This document shows positions 57,871 through 64,000 of a stretch of DNA of 64,000 nucleotides, piece after piece. Location of the stretch: the NCBI RefSeq assembly GCF_900142565.1, contig NZ_FRBH01000005.1, positions 186,001 to 250,000 of the forward strand. The letters are read 5' to 3'. A model generated the notes under the pieces. It searched no databases and was not told the origin of the DNA. It saw nothing but the letters and a program-made list of their open reading frames with translations. The position numbers and the translations under genes were made by a program. Numbering within the stretch: position 1 is the stretch's first letter; every line of letters begins with the position of its first letter. The stretch is from Chishuiella changwenlii (GTDB taxonomy: Bacteria > Bacteroidota > Bacteroidia > Flavobacteriales > Weeksellaceae).

Positions 57871-59136
57871 ATGGATTTTGATCGTATTAATGAAAAACTG
57901 AGTATTTTAGCTGATGCTGCAAAATACGATGTATCTTGTTCTTCTAGTGGAAGTAATAGAAAGAATACTAACAAAGGTTTAGGAAATGGTCATATGTCTG
58001 GAATCTGTCATTCGTTTACAGAAGACGGACGTTGTGTTTCCTTGCTCAAAATTCTATTAACCAATCATTGTATCTACGATTGTGCTTTTTGTGTATCAAG
58101 AAAAAGTAACGATGTAAAACGTGCTGCTTTTACAGTACAAGAAGTTGTTGATTTAACAATTAATTTTTACAGAAGAAATTATATAGAAGGTTTATTCTTA
58201 AGTTCTGGAATCTTTAAGAATGGTGATTTTACCATGGAACGTTTGCTTTTAATTGCTAAAAAATTACGATTAGAAGAAAATTTTAACGGTTACATTCATC
58301 TAAAAACTATTCCTGGAGCAAGTCCAGAATTACTAAGAGAAGCAGGTCTATATGCAGATAGAATGTCTATTAATCTTGAAATGCCAACTGAACAAGGTTT
58401 AAAACTGGTTGCACCAGATAAATCTCACGAAGATGTAAAAAAACCTTTAAGTATTATTCATCAACAAATGAATGAGTTTAAAGCGGAACGTAAATTAATT
58501 AAGTCTACGCCTATTTTTGTTCCAGCAGGTCAATCTACACAAATGGTGATTGGAGCAACGCCAGAAAATGACATGCAAATTATGCATACTGCCAATCAGT
58601 ATTATAAAGACTACCAATTAAAGCGTGTTTATTATTCAGGGTTTATTCCTATCAATCACAACGATAAATTATTACCTTCTATTGGCTCTCAACCACCTTT
58701 GTTAAGAGAAAACAGATTGTACCAAACAGATTGGTTAATGCGCTTTTATCAGTTTAATGTTAATGAAATTCTAAACACACAAAACCCGCATTTAGATACA
58801 GATATCGATCCGAAATTAAGTTATGCACTTCGCAATTTACATCTATACCCTATAGATATTAATTCTGCCGATTATCATTTAATTTTGCGAATTCCTGGAA
58901 TTGGAGTTCAGTCTGCGAAAAAAATAGTTATGGCAAGAAAGTTTGGTAAAATATATTCTTATCAATTAAAAAGACTTGGAATTGCCTACAATAGAGCTAA
59001 ATATTTTATGACATGTGCAGATGATCAGTTTCGTCAGAAAGATTTTCTTGCATCACAGATAAAAAATAGAATTTTAAGTACGAGTAAAAGCAAGTATTTA
59101 AAAATTCAACCGAACCAATTAAATCTATTCGACTAA
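57871..59136 (+). CDS. Putative DNA modification/repair radical SAM protein
   Basis: A 421-residue radical SAM protein (TIGR03916-type). The cluster motif is NHCIYDCAFCVSRKSND (C-x3-C-x2-C). After the SAM barrel a C-terminal helix-hairpin-helix (LILRIPGIGVQSAKKIVMAR) indicates DNA binding. The pairing with the next gene, with which it overlaps by one base, is conserved in many bacteria and the pair is assumed to repair or modify DNA; no substrate is known. An earlier TTG (57853) is in frame, but ATG 57871 is the natural start. Confidence 0.93.
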   Translation: MDFDRINEKLSILADAAKYDVSCSSSGSNRKNTNKGLGNGHMSGICHSFTEDGRCVSLLKILLTNHCIYDCAFCVSRKSNDVKRAAFTVQEVVDLTINFYRRNYIEGLFLSSGIFKNGDFTMERLLLIAKKLRLEENFNGYIHLKTIPGASPELLREAGLYADRMSINLEMPTEQGLKLVAPDKSHEDVKKPLSIIHQQMNEFKAERKLIKSTPIFVPAGQSTQMVIGATPENDMQIMHTANQYYKDYQLKRVYYSGFIPINHNDKLLPSIGSQPPLLRENRLYQTDWLMRFYQFNVNEILNTQNPHLDTDIDPKLSYALRNLHLYPIDINSADYHLILRIPGIGVQSAKKIVMARKFGKIYSYQLKRLGIAYNRAKYFMTCADDQFRQKDFLASQIKNRILSTSKSKYLKIQPNQLNLFD

Positions 59137-59900
59137 TGGAAATATATGTTTTTGATAATAGTTTTGAAGGGTTTATGACTTTGATATTTGATTATTATGT
59201 ACGTAAACCAAAAGCAATAAAAGTTTATGCTGAAAGGGATTTTCAACCATCAATGTTTGAGGAAACACATGAAGTAATAACAGATATTGAAAAAGCTAAA
59301 AGAGTTCATCAATCATTAAAAAGCAAATTATATGGAACGAATTATAAAGCTCTACAAGCTGTTTTTTTATGTGAGGAAGTTGATGCTTACCAACAATTAT
59401 TTCATTATTGTTGTTTAATTTTAGATAATTCGGCAGATATACAATTAAACTATGGAAATGAGTATGTTTTTTATGTGATGAAGATGTATCGTTCTGTGCA
59501 TAGAGAAAAACATCATTACGAAGCATTTATTCGTTTCGAGCAAATAAATAAAGATTTATTTTTTGCGAAGGTAGAACCAAAATATAATGTGTTACCAATT
59601 ATTACCAATCACTTTAGAAAACGATATGCTGATCAGAATTGGTTAATTTATGATTTAATAAGAAAATATGGGATTATTTATGATAAAAAATCTGGCGAAA
59701 TACAAGAAGTTCAACTAAATTTTACGCCTAAATCATCTACAATCCCATCAGAATATATCGATGTAAATGAACAAGTTTACCAAGAATTATGGAAATCTTA
59801 TTTCAAATCATCTAATATTGTTGCACGTAAAAATACACGATTACACGTACAAGTTCTACCAAAACGTTTTTGGAAATATTTAACTGAAAAACAGATATAA
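59136..59900 (+). CDS. TIGR03915-type putative DNA metabolism protein
   Basis: A 254-residue protein of the family that accompanies the radical SAM repair protein. Family blocks: MEIYVFDNSFEGFMTLIFDY, MYRSVHREKHHYEAFIRFEQ, LFFAKVEPKYNVLPIITNHF and RKRYADQNWLIYDLIRKYGI. In other bacteria this domain can be fused to a uracil-DNA glycosylase-like domain, which is absent here. It overlaps the previous stop by one base, so translation is coupled. Function inferred: DNA lesion processing. Confidence 0.92.
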   Translation: MEIYVFDNSFEGFMTLIFDYYVRKPKAIKVYAERDFQPSMFEETHEVITDIEKAKRVHQSLKSKLYGTNYKALQAVFLCEEVDAYQQLFHYCCLILDNSADIQLNYGNEYVFYVMKMYRSVHREKHHYEAFIRFEQINKDLFFAKVEPKYNVLPIITNHFRKRYADQNWLIYDLIRKYGIIYDKKSGEIQEVQLNFTPKSSTIPSEYIDVNEQVYQELWKSYFKSSNIVARKNTRLHVQVLPKRFWKYLTEKQI

Positions 59901-59913
59901 TTTAGATTGAAAA

Positions 59914-60435
59914 TTAATTTTTCAATCTAAATTTCTCATCATTCTCTACACAATCTATAGTAGAAAATGTTGTTCCATCTTTATAATTAATCTGTTTTTT
60001 ATCTTTGAAGACCATTTTACCATTAGATTCGATCATTTCTCCATAACCTTCAGTTATTTTTTTACCTTCGATTAAGAATGCTACTTCTCTAACAGATGTT
60101 TTTCCTTCAGATTTAAAAGTATAGTCTGCAAAAATTTTGTCTCCAACTAATTTACCTTCTAATGTACCCTCGTTACTATCTTTTTCTGCAAAATTATATT
60201 TTAAAATTCCAGTAACAACATTTGGAAAAACTTCTAATTTTAATAAAGCTCCATCAACATCACTTAAAACAGCTGCATAACAACTATTGTCAGGGATCAT
60301 TATTTTCATAGAATCAGTAGGATTTTCTGTATTTGCTTTCTTAGCATTAGTAGAAGAACTTCCTGAATTCGTTTTTGTCGAATTACAAGCGAAAAGTGAT
60401 AACACTAGGGCTGAACATAAATATACTTTTTTCAT
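59914..60435 (-). CDS. Lipoprotein of unknown function, 173 aa
   Basis: Lipoprotein signal peptide MKKVYLCSALVLSLFAC with lipid Cys17, then a Ser/Thr/Asn-rich linker to about residue 45. The remaining domain is beta-rich (LLKLEVFPNVVTGILKYNFA, EGTLEGKLVGDKIFADYTF), like small lipocalin/NlpE-like barrels. Likely attached to a membrane. Function unknown. Confidence 0.8.
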   Translation of the reverse strand: MKKVYLCSALVLSLFACNSTKTNSGSSSTNAKKANTENPTDSMKIMIPDNSCYAAVLSDVDGALLKLEVFPNVVTGILKYNFAEKDSNEGTLEGKLVGDKIFADYTFKSEGKTSVREVAFLIEGKKITEGYGEMIESNGKMVFKDKKQINYKDGTTFSTIDCVENDEKFRLKN

Positions 60436-60500
60436 TTTTTGTAGTTTTGTTGTCTTTATAGTAAAGCTAATAAAATTATATTAAATATAAAAAGATTATT

Positions 60501-60839
60501 CTATCGCTGATATCCATAAGCACAGTGTCTACAATTATTTTTACAACACTCCCCTTTCTGATAATGAAAAAATTCTGTAAAAACCCACAAGCCATTTTCT
60601 ATGTAATAATGGATATGTTCTATAAATTCTGATGGTGTTTTTGGAGATTTATATTGTTCATTTAAAACATCAAAATAATCTAATTTCTCTAAACAGTCAT
60701 TACAAAGACATTTATAATGTGTTTTTTTTAGAAACAATTTTGTAGATAATTTTAACTCTATTGTAGAACATTGACAATTTTCTATATCATCTGTGTTACA
60801 ATAAATCTCTTTTTTACACCTAGAACATACATCTTTCAT
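60501..60839 (-). CDS. Cysteine-rich CWC plus DUF5522 protein
   Basis: A 112-residue protein with twelve cysteines. The N-terminal half (CSRCKKEIYCNTDDIENCQC, later CLCNDCL) matches the cysteine-rich CWC family; the C-terminal half (HYYIENGLWVFTEFFHYQKG, then ECCKNNCRHCAYGYQ) matches DUF5522, usually a separate short protein. Both probably bind zinc or another metal. Here they are joined in one chain. Confidence 0.82.
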   Translation of the reverse strand: MKDVCSRCKKEIYCNTDDIENCQCSTIELKLSTKLFLKKTHYKCLCNDCLEKLDYFDVLNEQYKSPKTPSEFIEHIHYYIENGLWVFTEFFHYQKGECCKNNCRHCAYGYQR

Positions 60840-60872
60840 AAAACAATAACTGATAATGTTCTTAAAGGTAAA

Positions 60873-62168
60873 TTATTTTGGTTGAAATTTAGTATAAATT
60901 AATCCAAAAATAAATCCTAATGCTGATGGTATAATCCAACCTAAATCATATTCGAAAAATGGAATATTATTGTTTAAACTCTCAAGCGTTTTCTCATCTA
61001 AAAGATCTACTACCTTTAATAGATTTAATAAACCTATTATAGTAGAAGCTATTAATGCTAAAACATAAGGAAGTTTACTTTTTACAAGTTTTCCAAAAAA
61101 TACAATATAAATAACCAATGTAATTGTAATTGGATATACAAATGCTAATGGTGGATAAGCGAAATTAATAATATCATCTACTCCTTTTATAGATAAACCA
61201 AAAGAGATTAATGTACACAAAGTAACTAAAACCGTATAACTTAATTTTCCGTTTGTTAGCTTACCAAAAAATGTTCCTACAGCAGATGTTAATGCGATAG
61301 AAGTTGTAAGACAAGCAAAAGCCATACATAATGAGATAGCAACTAATCCGTAATCACCTAACGTATCACGTGCTATTTTTATTAATAATTCAGAACGAGA
61401 CATTCCAGAACCCGTTACACCAGAAGTAGCTCCTAAATAAATTAATCCTCCATAAACAAATAGTAAACAAATAGTAGATAATAAACCAGAAGTAATAACT
61501 ACGTTAGACTTACTTTTAATATCTGTATATCCTTTGTCTTTTGCTGCTGTAATAATAATTCCTGCAAAAATAACCGAAGCTAAAACATCTAATGTTTGGT
61601 ACCCCTCTATAAATCCTTTAGAAAAAGATTCTAATAATGACATTTCTGATGGCATAAAATCTGCTGTCGGATGTAAAATTCCAACAACTATTAATAACGC
61701 TAAAAGGACTAGTAAAACTGGTGTTAGATAGTTTCCAATAACATCTACAACTTTTGATGGTCTAATAGCAAGAATAAATGTAATTGCAAAAAATATTAAA
61801 GAGCCATAAAGAGGATTAAGAGTTGGAAAAAATGGTTTAATTCCAACTTCAAAAGTAGTAGCTGCCGTTCTAGGTATAGCAATTAAAGGTCCAATACAAA
61901 TCATGATAATTGTTCCTAAAATAGGCGCTATATATTTATTTACACGATCTCCTAAATCATTAAAACTATCACCAGAAAAAGTTACTGATAATATACCTGT
62001 AAATGGCAACAAAATTCCTGTTAAACCAAATGCTATCATCGCAATAAAGTAATCCTCTCCAACTAGTACTCCAATTAAAGGCGGTAATAATAAATTTCCT
62101 GCCCCGAAGAACATTGCAAAAAGTGCAAAGCCTAGCGTAAGTATATTTGATAACTTTTTATTTTCCAT
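60873..62168 (-). CDS. brnQ: Branched-chain amino acid transporter BrnQ
   Basis: A 431-residue LIVCS-family symporter for leucine, isoleucine and valine with about twelve membrane helices. Signature ALFAMFFGAGNLLLPPLIG at the N terminus, AIPRTAATTFEVGIKPFFP and GYQTLDVLASVIFAGIII match the family. Uptake is driven by sodium or protons. Stands alone, leftward. Confidence 0.95.
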   Translation of the reverse strand: MENKKLSNILTLGFALFAMFFGAGNLLLPPLIGVLVGEDYFIAMIAFGLTGILLPFTGILSVTFSGDSFNDLGDRVNKYIAPILGTIIMICIGPLIAIPRTAATTFEVGIKPFFPTLNPLYGSLIFFAITFILAIRPSKVVDVIGNYLTPVLLVLLALLIVVGILHPTADFMPSEMSLLESFSKGFIEGYQTLDVLASVIFAGIIITAAKDKGYTDIKSKSNVVITSGLLSTICLLFVYGGLIYLGATSGVTGSGMSRSELLIKIARDTLGDYGLVAISLCMAFACLTTSIALTSAVGTFFGKLTNGKLSYTVLVTLCTLISFGLSIKGVDDIINFAYPPLAFVYPITITLVIYIVFFGKLVKSKLPYVLALIASTIIGLLNLLKVVDLLDEKTLESLNNNIPFFEYDLGWIIPSALGFIFGLIYTKFQPK

Positions 62169-62426
62169 AGTGTTTAATATTGTATATTGTTTTTTATAAA
62201 ATTTGGACGAAATTAATAAACTAAGATTTGTTAAATCCTATCTTAAGTATTTATTCTTAAAATCTCATGTTTTTTTCCTCTATTAATAATTTCATGTAAC
62301 ATTTTTTGCAGTTACATAAATATATTATAGTCAAAATTATTATTTTAATATAAAATTCTGATAATATTAATTACTTAGTTTTAAGCATTAATATTTTTTA
62401 ACATTTTACACTTTGCTAAAAAATTG

Positions 62427-62434
62427 TATTTTTG
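62427..62434 (+). promoter_or_regulatory. -7 box of fabG
   Basis: TATTTTTG, perfect, 22 bases before the ATG at 62457. A TTT at about 62405 sits at the -33 distance. Confidence 0.65.
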
Positions 62435-62456
62435 ACAAAAATAAATACCTATAAAC

Positions 62457-63200
62457 ATGAATTTATTACAAGGTAAAACAGCAATCGTTACAGGTGCTAC
62501 TCGCGGTATTGGAAAAAGTATTGCTGAAGTTTTTGTAAAAAATGGTGCAAACGTTGCGTTTACATACGCTTCTTCTGTAGAAAAAGCGAAGGCTTTAGAA
62601 GAAGAATTAAGTCAATTCGGAAAAGTTAAAGGCTATCAGTCTGATGCTTCAAATTATGAAGCAGCTCAACAATTAGTTGAAGATGTTTTAGCAGAATTTG
62701 GACAAATTGATATTGTAATTAATAACGCTGGAATTACAAAAGATAATCTTTTAATGAGAATGTCTGCAGAAGATTTTGAAAATGTTATTCAAACAAATTT
62801 AAATTCTGCTTTCAACTTAACAAAAGCAGTTATTAAACCAATGATGAAACAACGTTCTGGTTCTATTATTAATATGTCTTCTATTGTAGGGATTAAAGGA
62901 AATGCTGGACAAGCAAATTATGCTGCATCTAAAGCAGGATTAATTGGTTTCTCTAAATCTGTTGCTTTAGAATTAGGTTCTCGTAATATCCGTTGTAATG
63001 CTATTGCTCCAGGGTTTATTGAAACTGAAATGACAGAAGTTTTAGACCAAAAAGTTGTAGAAGAATGGCGTAGCGGTATTCCATTAAAACGTGGAGGAAA
63101 ACCAGAAGATATTGCAAATGCATGTTTATATTTAGCTTCAGATTTATCTAGCTATGTAACAGGACAAGTTTTAAGCGTAGATGGTGGAATGCACACATAA
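62457..63200 (+). CDS. fabG: 3-oxoacyl-ACP reductase
   Basis: A 247-residue short-chain dehydrogenase that reduces 3-oxoacyl-ACP with NADPH in fatty acid synthesis. TGATRGIGKSIAE is the nucleotide-binding glycine motif, NNAGITKDNLLMRM the NNAG segment, Ser in INMSSIVG and the catalytic YAASK. The C terminus has APGFIETEMTEVLD and VTGQVLSVDGGMHT. The identification as FabG rather than another SDR rests on the very typical ITKDNLLMRM and C-terminal segments. Confidence 0.95.
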   Translation: MNLLQGKTAIVTGATRGIGKSIAEVFVKNGANVAFTYASSVEKAKALEEELSQFGKVKGYQSDASNYEAAQQLVEDVLAEFGQIDIVINNAGITKDNLLMRMSAEDFENVIQTNLNSAFNLTKAVIKPMMKQRSGSIINMSSIVGIKGNAGQANYAASKAGLIGFSKSVALELGSRNIRCNAIAPGFIETEMTEVLDQKVVEEWRSGIPLKRGGKPEDIANACLYLASDLSSYVTGQVLSVDGGMHT

Positions 63201-63233
63201 TACGTGAAATATCATATAAATTAAAACGGCTCT

Positions 63234-63273
63234 AAAAGGTTTTGTTTAGTAAATTTGCTACACAAAACCTTTT
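63234..63273 (+). terminator. fabG terminator with the menD -7 box in its loop
   Basis: AAAAGGTTTTGT (63234-63245) and ACAAAACCTTTT (63262-63273) are perfect 12-base arms followed by T. The 16-base loop contains TAAATTTG (63250-63257), a perfect -7 box for menD. Confidence 0.8.
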
Positions 63274-63291
63274 TTAATTAAGACAACAACG

Positions 63292-64000
63292 TTGAGAAAA
63301 ATATCAAATAAATTAAATGTTCAATTAATTGCCGAATTATTACTGGCACTCGGAATTGATCATATAGTTCTTTCACCTGGATCTAGAAATGGCGCATTAA
63401 CGATGCAATTCGCTAACGATAAACGTTTTAAAACATATAGTGTTATCGATGAGCGTTCGGCGGGATTTGTTGCGTTAGGAATGGCACAACAAATACAAAA
63501 ACCAGTGGTTGTATGTTGTACTTCTGGTTCGGCAACTGCAAATTATTATCCTGCAATTACGGAAGCATTTTTTCAGAATATTCCTATTATTGTTCTTTCT
63601 GCTGATCGTCCAGAAAATTTAGTAGATAATTTTGATGGACAAACTATTCGTCAACAAAATTTATTCGAAAAGCATTCTGTACATAATGTTCAGTTATCTG
63701 AAAGTGAAGAAACAGACGATTTAACACGCAATATGTTACTAACAAAGTATGCGTTGATGGATTGTATTAATAAGTCTGCTCCTATTCATATCAATATGCC
63801 TTTTTCTGAGCCTTTGTATGAGTTTGTAACAACTCCAGCTATAGAAATTGATAATCTTACTGTTGATGAAAAAGAATACCAAGAGTTTGATGTAATTGAT
63901 TTTATGAAGAGATGGAACTCATCTACTCGTAAAATGGTCTTAGTTGGTTTACATTATCCAAATGAAGAGTTTAATCAATTTATTTCTAAATTAGCTGAAG
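63292..64000 (+). CDS. menD: SEPHCHC synthase MenD (5' part)
   Basis: Thiamine-diphosphate enzyme of menaquinone synthesis that joins isochorismate and 2-oxoglutarate. The first 236 codons are in the window: IDHIVLSPGSRNGALTMQFA, YSVIDERSAGFVALGMAQQI (with the catalytic Glu), CCTSGSATANYYPAITEAFF and VLSADRPENLVDNFDGQTIR are MenD signatures. No ATG is in frame; TTG 63292 is the likely start (LRKISNKLNV). It runs off the right edge. Confidence 0.93.
   Translation, partial: MRKISNKLNVQLIAELLLALGIDHIVLSPGSRNGALTMQFANDKRFKTYSVIDERSAGFVALGMAQQIQKPVVVCCTSGSATANYYPAITEAFFQNIPIIVLSADRPENLVDNFDGQTIRQQNLFEKHSVHNVQLSESEETDDLTRNMLLTKYALMDCINKSAPIHINMPFSEPLYEFVTTPAIEIDNLTVDEKEYQEFDVIDFMKRWNSSTRKMVLVGLHYPNEEFNQFISKLAE

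Overview
The window looks like the chromosome of a low-GC Flavobacteriia bacterium (Bacteroidota). Reasons: a BamD-omega-CoaBC-DUF4835-RecN gene run, a PorV/PorQ-type secretion protein, several secreted proteins beginning QVGIGT, and promoters with the Bacteroidota -7 element TAnnTTTG, some with TTG 17-22 bases upstream. Base composition and gene content suggest Weeksellaceae (Empedobacter-like), but that is an inference; no rRNA or tRNA is present to test it.

Positions 1 to about 26.5 kb are the right-hand part of an integrated temperate phage or phage-like element whose left end lies outside the window. A long leftward early operon (12963 down to 1) encodes a Cro-like protein, a LuxR-type HTH protein, an SMC/Rad50-like ATPase, a DnaQ-like exonuclease, RecT, a metallo-beta-lactamase-fold enzyme, an NdpA-like nucleoid protein, a DUF4373 replication-type protein, an orphan cytosine methyltransferase and many small unknown or membrane proteins. 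The control region at 12.96-14.6 kb carries an S24/CI-like repressor and three copies of one operator, ATACTAT-N5-ATAGTAT; one overlaps the -7 box of the early promoter.

From 14.6 to 24.9 kb lies a cargo island. Most rightward cargo genes sit behind the same small module, a TACGGAAAACCGTA inverted repeat followed by a -7-like box, and most end in a similar GCTC-stem terminator. Cargo includes a GNAT acetyltransferase, an orphan HsdR_N-type nuclease, a BRO-N antirepressor-like protein, a PutAbiC-type abortive infection protein, a frameshifted small gene, a surface protein, an MBOAT-like membrane protein and an undescribed soluble-sensor plus membrane-segment gene followed by a two-helix membrane protein. 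Gene relics mark turnover. The tyrosine integrase (24994-26280) closes the element; the attachment site is probably between 26.3 and 26.7 kb.

From 26.7 kb to the end is host core genome: flavin reductase, DapA, ferritin, the bamD-rpoZ-coaBC-DUF4835-recN operon, a pssA-exonuclease-FAH operon, PorV2-like protein, FKBP, TsaC, two adjacent tandem-repeat arrays, a succinyl/acetoacetyl-CoA transferase with a GH92 mannosidase, RimO, ArgS, an AI-2E family permease, a TonB receptor divergent from an unusual MocR-type regulator, a signal-peptide-bearing peptide deformylase with DoxX, a radical-SAM DNA repair pair, BrnQ, FabG and the 5' part of MenD. The island with shared palindromic promoters and the 22.4-23.7 kb gene pair are the best candidates for something undescribed.
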